Source: Streptomyces umbrinus (GTDB lineage Bacteria; Actinomycetota; Actinomycetes; Streptomycetales; Streptomycetaceae). Taken from it: a stretch of DNA of 64,000 bases. Position numbers and translations under genes: made by a program. Every line of letters starts with the position of its first letter. Within the stretch, counting starts at the first letter, position 1. The stretch spans positions 2,790,001-2,854,000 of the forward strand of contig NZ_JAUSZI010000002.1 of NCBI RefSeq assembly GCF_030817415.1, in the 5' to 3' direction. The notes under the pieces were generated by a model. The model had not been told where the DNA came from and searched no databases. It saw nothing but the letters and a program-made list of their open reading frames with translations. Of the stretch, positions 32,509-41,619 are shown one piece after another.

Positions 32509-33333
32509 CTAGCCCGCGTTCGTCGAGAAGAGGCCGCCCGTCGGGCCCTGCTTGTCGCCGCCCTGGGCCTTTCTGAGGGCGTTGGCCAGGCTCTCGATGG
32601 TGAGGGACTGCAGGATCACTCGGCCGTTGCCCTCCAGGGTGGCGAGGGAGAGGCCCTCGCCTCCGAAGACGGCGTTCATCACGCCCTGCCGGTTGAGCCC
32701 GCCGACGCGCTGGACCCCGTACTGGATGCCCTCCTCGAAGGCCACGACACAGCCCGTGTCCACGTCGACACGGCCGCCGAAGTCGGCGGGGTTCAGGTCG
32801 ATGAAGTTGCCCGCGCCCGCGATGATCACGGTGCCCCGGCCGGTGAACTTCTCCAGGACGAAGCCCTCGCCGCCGCTGCGGCCGGTCCTGCCGCCCTGGA
32901 AGGCGATGCCGAATTCGACGGTGGACTCGGCCGCGACGAAGGCGTCCTTCTCCGCGAACCACGCGCGCGTGCCGTCCAGCTCCAGGGCCCGCATCTCACC
33001 CGGCAGCACACCCGCGAACCCGACGGTGCCCTCGCCGCCGGTCGACGTGAAGTACTGGAACGCCAGCGACTCGCCCGCGAGCGCGCGCTGGCCGACCTGC
33101 ATGGCCGTGCCCATGGCCTGCCGCAGCATTCCGCCCATGCCTCCGCTCGTGCCGCCCGCGCCGTCCTGAGGCTGACCGCCGGCGCCCGAAGGCCCGGAGA
33201 GCCGTGTCTCCATGGTCACGTTCGCCGTCTTGAACAGGAACTTTCCCGCCTCGCAGTACACCGTCCGGCCGGGCTGCAGGCTGACGACCGCCATCTGCAT
33301 GGCGTTGCCGACGATTTCTTGCTGAAGAGTCAC
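32509..33333 (-). CDS. TIGR00266/AIM24-family protein
   Basis: I chose GTG 33333 (MTLQQEIVGNAMQMAV); an upstream in-frame start at 33381 with GAGG before it is possible. The 274-aa protein has the AIM24-like beta-prism features VYCEAGKFLFKTANV, LAFQYFTSTGGEGTVGFAG, TVEFGIAFQGG, FIDLNPADFGGRVDVDTGCVVAFE and GLNRQGVMNAVFGGEGL. A Gly/Met-rich insert lies near residues 55-85. The family's role is unclear; members are linked to membrane or stress functions. Its stop codon is TAG inside the CTAG at the right edge of the IS element. Confidence 0.88.
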   Translation of the reverse strand: MTLQQEIVGNAMQMAVVSLQPGRTVYCEAGKFLFKTANVTMETRLSGPSGAGGQPQDGAGGTSGGMGGMLRQAMGTAMQVGQRALAGESLAFQYFTSTGGEGTVGFAGVLPGEMRALELDGTRAWFAEKDAFVAAESTVEFGIAFQGGRTGRSGGEGFVLEKFTGRGTVIIAGAGNFIDLNPADFGGRVDVDTGCVVAFEEGIQYGVQRVGGLNRQGVMNAVFGGEGLSLATLEGNGRVILQSLTIESLANALRKAQGGDKQGPTGGLFSTNAG

Positions 33334-33468
33334 GACGGGAGAACGCTTGAAGCGGAGGGGAGAGTTCCGGACACCCTCCACACGGGTGACCTCGGTGGTT
33401 CGCGTTCTCGCGACCTCGGTGTCCGTTCGCCGCCAGCACTTCGCCTGCCCGGCCGCTGGGATGGACCC

Positions 33469-34218
33469 ATGACCTCACAAGCCACCATCAACGGAACAGT
33501 GGCCCTCGTGACCGGCGGCAGCCGCGGGATCGGTGCGGCGACCGCCGTTCGGCTCGCCCGGGAGGGCGCGGATGTCGCCCTGACCTACGTACGCGACAAG
33601 GAGGCCGCCTGCGACGTCGTTGACCGGATCCGGGCGCTGGGGCGGCGGGCCCTCGCCCTCCGCGCGGATGCCGCCGACGCGGAGGAGGCCGCCGGTGCCG
33701 TGGAGCGCGCGGCGGAGGGGCTCGGGCGTCTCGACGTCCTCGTCAACAATGCGGGCGTCGGGCTGCTCGGGCCCCTCGACAGCCTCACCCTCGCGGACGT
33801 CGACCGGGTTCTCGCCGTGAACGTGCGCGGTGTCTTCCTCGCCTCTCAGGCCGCGGCCGCGCGTATGGAGCGTGGCGGGCGGATCATCACCATCGGTACG
33901 TGTATGACGCAGCGTGTGCCTGGGCCCGGTGGCACGCTGTACGCCACCGGGAAGTCCGCCCTGGTCGGGCTGACCAAGGCGTTGGCGAGGGAGTTGGGTG
34001 AGCGGGGGATCACGGCGAACATCGTGCATCCTGGGCCGATCGATACGGATATGAATCCGGCGGGTGGGCCTTATGCGGGGGGTCAGGCCGCGATGACTGC
34101 GGTGGGGCGGTTCGGGACGGTCGAGGAGGTTGCCTCGGCGGTGGCTTATCTGGCGGGGGTGGAGGCGGGGTACGTCACCGGGGCGGAGTTCTCGGTGGAC
34201 GGGGGTCACGCGGCCTGA
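33469..34218 (+). CDS. Short-chain dehydrogenase/reductase
   Basis: ATG 33469 starts a 249-aa classical SDR. It has the cofactor motif TGGSRGIGAA, NNAG at VLVNNAGVG, catalytic YxxxK in TLYATGKSALVG and C-terminal YVTGAEFSVDGGH, as in FabG-like reductases. Residues after the dinucleotide fold (TYVRDKEAACDVV) suggest NADPH preference. The position usually holding the catalytic Ser reads IGTCMTQ, so Thr or Cys stands in. The substrate is unknown. The gene converges with allantoicase across a hairpin-rich gap. Confidence 0.92.
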   Translation: MTSQATINGTVALVTGGSRGIGAATAVRLAREGADVALTYVRDKEAACDVVDRIRALGRRALALRADAADAEEAAGAVERAAEGLGRLDVLVNNAGVGLLGPLDSLTLADVDRVLAVNVRGVFLASQAAAARMERGGRIITIGTCMTQRVPGPGGTLYATGKSALVGLTKALARELGERGITANIVHPGPIDTDMNPAGGPYAGGQAAMTAVGRFGTVEEVASAVAYLAGVEAGYVTGAEFSVDGGHAA

Positions 34219-34240
34219 CTCCGGCGGGGCGGGTTTTTCT

Positions 34241-34488
34241 CGCCCCCGCCGCCCCTACCCTCCCCCACTCTCGGCTTCGCTCGAGCGGGGGGACCCCCAT
34301 CGTCACTTCCTCAGGGGCTCCGCCCCCGAACCCCCGCTAAAAGATTGCGCAGTTCCCCGCGCCCCTAGGTCTCTAGGGGCGCGGGGAACTGCGCGACCAG
34401 CCACAGCCGGCCCGCACCCGAAATCACAACCCCACGGGGTCTGGGGCGGAGCCCCAGGGGACGGGAATGGGTAGGGGCGGCGGGGGCG
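34241..34488. repeat. Second copy of the large intergenic inverted-repeat element
   Basis: The arms CGCCCCCGCCGCCCCTACCC (34241-34260) and the inverse (34469-34488) are identical to those at 25577-25596 and 25739-25758. The centre differs: here it holds the GCGCAGTTCCCCGCGCCCCT hairpin. The 284-bp gap from 34219 to 34502 has no gene. Confidence 0.8.
34347..34394. terminator. Very strong bidirectional hairpin terminator
   Basis: Two perfect 22-bp arms (starting GCGCAGTTCCCC) flank a 4-nt GTCT loop between the convergent SDR and allantoicase genes. One arm matches the dispersed repeat seen at 9851-9884. Confidence 0.85.
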
Positions 34489-34502
34489 GAGAACTCCCCG
34501 GA

Positions 34503-35633
34503 TCAGCCGCCGAGCTCCTGGTGGCGGGCCGTCAGGCGGGCCTCGCCCTCCTCCGTCAGGGAACCGAACAACCGCAGCCGCGAGATGCCTCCGTCGGGGA
34601 AGATGTCGACGCGCGCGTGCGTGCCGACGGACGGGGCGCCGAGGACGAACCGGTGGTTCGTGTCGGGCTGGAGGCGGGTGCGGGGCAGGACCTCGCCCCA
34701 CTCCCCGTCCACACCGTCCCGCACCGAAACAGCCGCCCACCCGGCCGAGTTGCCCTTCAGATACGCCGTATCGATCTCGATGGCGCGGATCTCGGACCGC
34801 GCTACGAGCTGGTAGCGAATCCAGTCGTGCCCCTGATCCCGCCGCCGTCGCGTCTCCCACCCGTCGTCCATCTTGCGGGACCGCCCTGGCTGGATGGTGT
34901 TGGTGGCGGGTGAGTAGAAGAGGTTGGACGCGTCCTCGACCTGCCCGCCGTTCTCCAGGGCGACGACGTCGAAGGTGCCGAGGACCGACAGCCACCGCGG
35001 GTCGGGGACGACCTCGCCGTACACGCGAAGGCGCGCGATCCCACCGTCCGGGTGCTGGTTGACGCGGAGATGGGTGATGCGCTGCTCCACGTCGACGGCG
35101 AAGCCGTTGGCCGCGTGGCCGCCGACCGCCGTGCGGGGTACGAGCGTCGTCCACTTCACGTCGTCCGCGAGGAGTTCCTCGGGGGACGGGGAGCCGGGGA
35201 CCGAGGCACCCTCGACGGACACCGCCTGCGGATAGTTGCCGCGGAAGTGGGCGGTGTCGATGACGATGCCCCGTACGACACCGGGCGCACCGAGGCGTAC
35301 GAGCGCCCAGTCGTGGTCGTCGGCCGTGGGCCACGGGTGCTCGGCGGAGGCACCGCGCCTGCGCCGGGTCTCCCAGCCGTCCATGATCTTGCCCTTGTGT
35401 CCGAAGTGCTCGGGGTCGAACTCGGCCCGCTCGGGCAGGAGCAGGTTCTCGCGCTGGGCGAAGAACTCGTCGTTGGCGGCGATGACCCCGGCGCCGAGCT
35501 GCCGGTCGGCGAGGTTGGCGTACTGGGTGAAGGGGAAGTCGGCGCTGCGGTGGTCCGCGTACGGGTCGCCGCCTCCGTAGGGGTTCGCGTCGCCGGTGAA
35601 ACGGGCCAGGGGGGATCGGTGCTGCGCCGTCAC
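34503..35633 (-). CDS. alc: Allantoicase
   Basis: This 376-aa enzyme hydrolyses allantoate to ureidoglycolate and urea in purine breakdown. It has two homologous halves of about 170 residues, each with the family pattern: KIMDGWETRRRR...DHDWALVRLGAPG, repeated as KMDDGWETRRRRDQGHDWIRYQLV. His- and Gly-rich loops (VNQHPDGGIARLRVYG; DIFPDGGISRLRLFG) occur twice. Length is normal. The start is GTG 35633. It lies 136 bp downstream of allantoinase on the same strand, presumably in one operon controlled by AllR. Confidence 0.95.
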   Translation of the reverse strand: MTAQHRSPLARFTGDANPYGGGDPYADHRSADFPFTQYANLADRQLGAGVIAANDEFFAQRENLLLPERAEFDPEHFGHKGKIMDGWETRRRRGASAEHPWPTADDHDWALVRLGAPGVVRGIVIDTAHFRGNYPQAVSVEGASVPGSPSPEELLADDVKWTTLVPRTAVGGHAANGFAVDVEQRITHLRVNQHPDGGIARLRVYGEVVPDPRWLSVLGTFDVVALENGGQVEDASNLFYSPATNTIQPGRSRKMDDGWETRRRRDQGHDWIRYQLVARSEIRAIEIDTAYLKGNSAGWAAVSVRDGVDGEWGEVLPRTRLQPDTNHRFVLGAPSVGTHARVDIFPDGGISRLRLFGSLTEEGEARLTARHQELGG

Positions 35634-35769
35634 AGTGATCAGGTCTGCCTTTCGGGAGTCGGCCGCTGCGGGTGCGGGTTCGTGCGCGAATCGCTGGTAC
35701 GGGTACCGGCTCTTCTTCCTCTTTCAATGGACGTACAAGGGGCTCGCAGTGGGTGATGTCGAGGGCGAA

Positions 35770-37119
35770 CTACGGTTGCCTGGACAGCAGTTGGCCTATC
35801 GGGTCAGCGAACTCCCCGTCCGCCACGATGCGTTCGCCGCGCAGCCAGGTGGACCTCACGACTCCGTGCAGCGTTCGGCCCGCGTACGCGGTGACCCGGT
35901 TGCGGTGCTGGAGCGCGGCGGGGTCGACGGTGAAGGTCTCGTCGGGTGCGAGGACGGCGAAGTCGGCGTCGTGGCCGACCGCTATGGCGCCCTTGCGGTC
36001 GTCGAGTCCGACCAGGCGGGCCGTGCGCGAGGACATCCAGCGGACCACGTCCTCCAGGCCGTAGCCGCGCCTGCGGGCCTCGGTCCAGACGGCGGACAGG
36101 CTGAGCTGGAGGCCGGAGATGCCGCCCCACGCGGTCGCGAAGTCGTCGGTCTTGAGGTCCGCCGTCGACGGGGAGTGGTCGGTGACCACGCAGTCGATCG
36201 TGCCGTCGGCCAGCGCCTGCCACAGCAGGTCCTGGTTGGCGGCCTCGCGGATCGGCGGGCAGCACTTGAACTCGCTTGCCCCGTCCGGGACTTCCTCGGC
36301 CGTCAGGGTCAGATAGTGGGGGCAGGTCTCGACCGTGATGCGTACGCCCTCGGCCTTGGCGGCGGCGATCAGCGGCAACGCGTCGCTGGACGACAGGTGC
36401 AGCACGTGGACGCGCGCGTTGAGACGCTTGGCCTGGGCGATGAGGCTCGCGATGGCGGTGTCCTCGGCGTCCCGCGGCCGTGAGGCGAGGAAGTCGGCGT
36501 ACTTCTGGCCGCTCTTCTGCGGGGCCGCCGCGAGGTGGTGCGGGTCCTCGGCGTGCACGATCAGCAGCCCGTCGAATCCGGCGATCTCCGCGAGGGACAG
36601 GGCGAGTTGCTCCTGGTCAAGCTCGGGGAACTCGTCGACACCGGAGGGCGACAGGAACGCCTTGAAGCCGAAGACGCCCGCGTCGTGCAGGGGCCGCAGA
36701 TCCTTGACGTTGTCGGGCAGGGCGCCGCCCCAGAAGCCGACGTCGATGTGCGCCTTGGAGCGGGCGACGTCCTTCTTGGTGCGCAGGTGGTCGACCGTCG
36801 TGGTCGGAGGCAGGGAGTTGAGGGGCATGTCGACCAGGGTCGTGATACCGCCGGCCGCCGCGGCGCGCGTGGCGGTCCAGAAGCCCTCCCACTCCGTGCG
36901 GCCCGGGTCGTTGACGTGCACGTGGGTGTCGACGAGGCCCGGCAGCAGGACGTCATCACCGAAGTCCTCCAGCCGGGCTCCGGCCGGCATCTCGGCGTCG
37001 TGCGCGAGCACGGCCGTGATCTTTCCCCCGGAGACGGCGACCGAGGCGGCCCGCGTCCCTTCGGGGGTGATCACGCGCGTCGAGCGCAGGATCAATTCGC
37101 CCCATCCGTCGTCGGACAC
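35770..37119 (-). CDS. allB: Allantoinase
   Basis: The start is GTG 37119 with GGAGAGGGG upstream. The 449-aa cyclic amidohydrolase opens allantoin to allantoate. Metal and active-site motifs are [11 protein letters not shown] (HxH), carbamylated Lys in [16 protein letters not shown], His in VHAEDPHH, His in [10 protein letters not shown] and Asp in [17 protein letters not shown] is typical of the dihydroorotase/allantoinase group. It begins the allB-alc operon, divergent from allR, with several TTCC-N7-GGAA sites in the intervening DNA. Confidence 0.96.
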   Translation of the reverse strand: MSDDGWGELILRSTRVITPEGTRAASVAVSGGKITAVLAHDAEMPAGARLEDFGDDVLLPGLVDTHVHVNDPGRTEWEGFWTATRAAAAGGITTLVDMPLNSLPPTTTVDHLRTKKDVARSKAHIDVGFWGGALPDNVKDLRPLHDAGVFGFKAFLSPSGVDEFPELDQEQLALSLAEIAGFDGLLIVHAEDPHHLAAAPQKSGQKYADFLASRPRDAEDTAIASLIAQAKRLNARVHVLHLSSSDALPLIAAAKAEGVRITVETCPHYLTLTAEEVPDGASEFKCCPPIREAANQDLLWQALADGTIDCVVTDHSPSTADLKTDDFATAWGGISGLQLSLSAVWTEARRRGYGLEDVVRWMSSRTARLVGLDDRKGAIAVGHDADFAVLAPDETFTVDPAALQHRNRVTAYAGRTLHGVVRSTWLRGERIVADGEFADPIGQLLSRQP

Positions 37120-37195
37120 CCGGACCCCTCTCCATGCCGCACGTCTCTCCACGCCGCACATGTCTCTGTGCCGCGCGCCGCCTTCCGCCGTTTAC

Positions 37196-37210
37196 TTCCA
37201 CGTAACGGAA
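37196..37210. promoter_or_regulatory. Candidate AllR operator 1 (allB side)
   Basis: TTCCACGTAACGGAA is a 15-bp TTCC-N7-GGAA inverted repeat, 77 bp upstream of the allantoinase start. It shares the TTCCAC(N)4-5(C)GGAA pattern with the sites at 37304, 37325 and 39480. Confidence 0.6.
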
Positions 37211-37227
37211 TTCAACGTTCTGTTGAA
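37211..37227. promoter_or_regulatory. Palindrome adjoining operator 1
   Basis: TTCAAC-GTTCT-GTTGAA is a perfect inverted repeat directly abutting the TTCC-N7-GGAA site. It may be a second, more divergent AllR site or overlap the allB promoter. Confidence 0.4.
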
Positions 37228-37303
37228 GGAGTCTTCACTCCTCGCTCCACGCCGTCAAGAGTCACCTTCTCGACCGACCGTCACCGGTGAATTCCCTGGA
37301 CGT

Positions 37304-37339
37304 TTCCACAAAGCGGAATTACACTTCCACCAAGCAGAA
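37304..37339. promoter_or_regulatory. Paired candidate AllR operators (allR side)
   Basis: TTCCACAAAGCGGAA (37304-37318) and TTCCACCAAGCAGAA (37325-37339) are 21 bp apart start to start, two helical turns, on the allR side of the divergent promoter region. The same 21-bp pairing occurs upstream of aceB (39480 and 39501). Confidence 0.6.
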
Positions 37340-37415
37340 CGTAACCACACCGAGCCGTGCAGTCAACCAACTGCCGGGTAGGCTGCCTCCCTGCCCGTCT
37401 GAAAGGACCGCGCCC

Positions 37416-38216
37416 GTGCCGACGTCCAGCGCCAGCACCACCGACGCCAAGCCAGCCGCCGCCTCCGGTGGCGTCCAGTCTCTTGAGCGCGCCTTCGATC
37501 TGCTGGAGCGGATGGCGGACGCGGGCGGTGAGGTCGGGCTGAGCGAGTTGTCCGCGAGCAGCGGGCTGCCGCTGCCCACCATCCACCGTCTCATGCGCAC
37601 GCTCGTGGCCTGCGGATATGTGCGCCAGCAGGCCAACCGGCGCTATGCGCTCGGCCCGCGTCTGATCCGGCTCGGCGAGTCCGCGTCCCGGCTGCTCGGC
37701 ACCTGGGCCCGCCCCTATCTGGCGCGCCTGGTCGAGGAGACCGGCGAGACGGCGAACATGGCACTGCTGGACGGCGACGAGATCGTGTACGTGGCGCAGG
37801 TGCCGTCCAAGCACTCGATGCGGATGTTCACCGAGGTGGGCCGCCGGGTGCTGCCGCACTCCACGGGCGTCGGCAAGGCCCTGCTCGCGCACGTCCCGGC
37901 GGACGAGGTGCGCGCCCTCCTGTCCCGTACGGGCATGCCCGCGGCGACGGAGAAGACGATCACGACCCCGGACGAGTTCCTCAGCGCGCTCGAAGAGGTA
38001 CGGAGCGCCGGGTACGCGGTGGACGACAACGAGCAGGAGATCGGGGTCCGCTGCCTCGCCGTCTCCGTGCCCAACTCCCCCACCGCCGCGGCGATTTCGA
38101 TCTCCGGTCCGGCCGGCCGCGTCACCGAGACGGCGACGGAGCGAATCGTGCCGGTGCTCCAGCAGGTCGCGGTGGAGCTGTCGGAGGCCCTGGCCAGCTC
38201 GGGATCGACGACCTGA
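37416..38216 (+). CDS. allR: IclR-family regulator of allantoin metabolism (AllR)
   Basis: GTG 37416 has GAAAGGA 8 nt upstream; the open frame further upstream crosses the operator sites and is not coding. The 266-aa protein has a Ser/Ala-rich lead, an IclR winged HTH (SLERAFDLLERMAD; LSELSASSGLPLPTIHRLMRTL) and a C-terminal effector domain (VPSKHSMRMFTEVGRRVLPHSTGVGKALLAH; DDNEQEIGVRCLAVSVPN). In Streptomyces coelicolor the IclR protein AllR represses allantoin catabolism. Position, divergent from allB, fits that role. Confidence 0.93.
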   Translation: MPTSSASTTDAKPAAASGGVQSLERAFDLLERMADAGGEVGLSELSASSGLPLPTIHRLMRTLVACGYVRQQANRRYALGPRLIRLGESASRLLGTWARPYLARLVEETGETANMALLDGDEIVYVAQVPSKHSMRMFTEVGRRVLPHSTGVGKALLAHVPADEVRALLSRTGMPAATEKTITTPDEFLSALEEVRSAGYAVDDNEQEIGVRCLAVSVPNSPTAAAISISGPAGRVTETATERIVPVLQQVAVELSEALASSGSTT

Positions 38217-38275
38217 GCGCCGGCTCGGGACCGGCGACCTTGAGCGCCGGTTCGGGACCGGCCGCCTGAGCGGTC
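38214..38275. repeat. Short direct repeats with hairpin potential between allR and a convergent gene
   Basis: Two near-identical 26-27-bp units with the core GAGCGCCGG(C/T)TCGGGACC occur in tandem, with GCCGG...CCGGC arms that can form hairpins. They probably terminate transcription from both sides. Confidence 0.5.
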
Positions 38276-38563
38276 TCAGCGCCGGGGTGGCTCGCCGAAG
38301 AGTTCCACCGCGCTGCGTACGCCCGCGAGTCCGGCGGCCAGTGCGCTGACCGAGCCGATGGAGCCGGCGATCAGGAGCAGTGAGCGGCGCAGACGCGGCA
38401 CCTCCGGCATCCCGGTGACGGCCATCGCGGCGAGCGCCGCGAGCTCGTCCTCCGCGATGCCGCGGTCCGGGAACTCGGCCGGATGCGCGGCGAGTTCGCG
38501 GCGCAGCCTGGACACCGCGGTCCGCAACTCCGCCACTCTCGGATCCTCGTCGCTGCCGGTCAC
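38276..38563 (-). CDS. Small conserved protein, probably DUF5955 family
   Basis: GTG 38563 starts a 95-aa protein. It is mainly helical and Arg/Glu-rich (VAELRTAVSRLRRELAAHPA, IAEDELAALAAMAVTGM), with a C-terminal hydrophobic stretch (SLLLIAGSIGSVSALAAGLAG) that may contact a membrane or a partner. It ends VELFGEPPRR. I recall this as the Streptomyces DUF5955 family, function unknown. It converges with allR. Confidence 0.75.
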   Translation of the reverse strand: MTGSDEDPRVAELRTAVSRLRRELAAHPAEFPDRGIAEDELAALAAMAVTGMPEVPRLRRSLLLIAGSIGSVSALAAGLAGVRSAVELFGEPPRR

Positions 38564-38813
38564 TGACCTCTGTCCCAAGCTCCGCAACACAGCTCTCCCC
38601 CTCGCACGTCTTTGTGCGCGATTCGTCGTGCCCGCTCCGCGCCGCCCGCCCAAAACCGCCCCGCGGCGTTGGTCAGGCGCCCAGGGACGCGGGACAGTAA
38701 ACGCCACCCGATGCGGTGGGCGCCACCACGAGGACCGAAATTCAGTCCCCGGACACCGCGAGGCCCGCGGGGGTTTCGGGGCACGCCCGCCCCCGGTCCG
38801 GTATGCAGGGGTA

Positions 38814-39413
38814 ATGACGGAGAACAACGAGCAGGTCGCCGGGCTGCTGCTGGCCGCCGGCGGGGGCCGGCGTCTCGGCGGGCGCCCCAAGGCGCTGCTG
38901 ACCCACCAAGGACACCCTCTCGTCGAACACGCGGCCAGAACACTGCGGGCGGGCGGCTGTACCCGGATCCATGTGGTGCTCGGCGCCGGCGCGGACACCG
39001 TGCGCGAGCGGGCCGTGCTGCCCGGCTGCGTGCTCGTGGACAACCCCGAATGGGCGCAGGGCATGGGCTCCTCGCTGCGGGCCGGCCTGGACTCGCTGGC
39101 CGGTACGGGCGTCAGGGCCGTACTGGTCTCGCTGGTGGACCAGCCAGGGATCGGGCCGGAAGCCGTGGCCCGCGTACACGCCGCGTACGAGTCCGACGAG
39201 ACGCTCGCGGCGGCCGCGTACGACGGGAAAAGAGGTCACCCGGTGCTGTTCGGCGCCCGCCACTGGGCGGGGATCGCCGCGACCGCGACCGGGGACCGGG
39301 GGGCGCGCGCCTATCTGAAGGCACACGAGGACGAGATCGTGCTCGTCGAGTGCGGGGACGTGGCGCAGCCCTTCGACATCGACACGGAGAGCGACCTGGT
39401 CCACCTTGAGTGA
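38814..39413 (+). CDS. MobA-like nucleotidyltransferase
   Basis: ATG 38814 follows AGGGG and gives 199 aa. The N-terminal nucleotide-binding motif LLLAAGGGRRLGGRPKALL and the central LVSLVDQPGIGPEAV (metal-binding Asp) define the NTP_transf_3/MocA group. These cytidylylate or guanylylate molybdopterin for molybdenum hydroxylases. GHPVLFGARHW is also typical. In an allantoin neighbourhood it plausibly matures the molybdenum cofactor of xanthine dehydrogenase, whose genes are not in this window. Confidence 0.9.
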   Translation: MTENNEQVAGLLLAAGGGRRLGGRPKALLTHQGHPLVEHAARTLRAGGCTRIHVVLGAGADTVRERAVLPGCVLVDNPEWAQGMGSSLRAGLDSLAGTGVRAVLVSLVDQPGIGPEAVARVHAAYESDETLAAAAYDGKRGHPVLFGARHWAGIAATATGDRGARAYLKAHEDEIVLVECGDVAQPFDIDTESDLVHLE

Positions 39414-39479
39414 ACGGGGTGGCACCGAGCGCCACATTCCCTCGAAGCGGAGAATCTCGACGTCAACAAATTATTGAAC

Positions 39480-39515
39480 TTCCACCATGAGGAAACTACT
39501 ATCCACTGTTCAGAA
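39480..39515. promoter_or_regulatory. Paired candidate AllR operators upstream of aceB
   Basis: TTCCACCATGAGGAA (39480-39494) matches the sites at allB/allR, and a weaker ATCCACTGTTCAGAA (39501-39515) follows at the same 21-bp spacing. They lie about 100-136 bp before the malate synthase start, in an AT-rich stretch. Confidence 0.6.
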
Positions 39516-39615
39516 GCGTCCGGCTCTCCTCCGGGTCCCGTCGGCCGCTTCAGGTTCCGCCGGCACCCGGTGCCGCGGCGTACTCACGTCAGCTCGCTGA
39601 AGGAAGTGACAGTTC

Positions 39616-41250
<1,635 letters not shown>

Positions 41251-41271
41251 ACCGGAACACCTTCAGACGCC

Positions 41272-41619
41272 TCACTTCTCCGAGTGGCCCAGGGACTTCT
41301 CCGGGGCCACTCGGTCGCGTACGAGGCGCTTCACGGCCGTCGGCTCCGGGAAGCCCTGCTCGCGGCGGTCCCAGACCACCTCGTCGTCGACCCGCACGAC
41401 GAAGACGCCGCCGGTGCCGGGCTTGAGCGCGAGCTCCGTCAGCTCCTGCTCGAAGGTGGTGAGGAGTTCCTGCGCGAGCCAGGCGGCGCGGGGCAGCCAG
41501 CGGCACTGGGTGCAGTACTCGATCTGAACGCGGTGCGTGTTCCCAGTGGTCACGTTCTCAGTGTTCACGTTCTCAGTGTTCACGTTCTCAGTAGTCACGT
41601 GACCATTCTCGGCGGTCAT
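41272..41619 (-). CDS. SelT/SelW/SelH (Rdx) family protein
   Basis: ATG 41619 overlaps the stop of the HipA-like gene (ATGA), implying translational coupling. The 115-aa protein has a Thr/Asn-rich N terminus made of 15-bp repeats, then the Rdx thioredoxin-like fold: VQIEYCTQCRWLPRAAWLAQ, with redox motif CTQC (CxxC in place of CxxU), and GVFVVRVDDEVVWDRREQGFPEP. The family is thought to be redox-active. A GTG at 41553 could start a shorter protein without the repeats. Confidence 0.9.
   Translation of the reverse strand: MTAENGHVTTENVNTENVNTENVTTGNTHRVQIEYCTQCRWLPRAAWLAQELLTTFEQELTELALKPGTGGVFVVRVDDEVVWDRREQGFPEPTAVKRLVRDRVAPEKSLGHSEK
41551..41595. repeat. Three 15-bp tandem repeats at the 5' end of the Rdx gene
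   Basis: CACGTTCTCAGTGTT occurs at 41551-41565 and 41566-41580, and nearly so at 41581-41595. On the minus strand the units encode TENVN/TENVT. The multiple of three preserves the frame, so copy changes would vary the N-terminal tail. Confidence 0.85.

Larger units (their letters stand above)
31052..32512. mobile_element. IS4-family insertion sequence
   Basis: The element is bounded by CTAG at 31052-31055 and 32509-32512. Terminal inverted repeats are GGGCAATGCCGTTGC (31056-31070) and, read inward on the other strand, GGCCAATGCCGTTGC (32508-32494), 14 of 15 identical. It carries one IS4-type transposase gene whose frame is broken near the 3' end. The right CTAG provides the TAG stop codon of the neighbouring minus-strand gene. 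Confidence 0.88.

Noticed and set aside
31768..33468. A plus-strand frame running from inside the IS element into the SDR gene, suggesting a fusion protein
   Set aside because: The part before 33469 is out of frame with the transposase and antisense to the TIGR00266 gene. The SDR has its own ATG.
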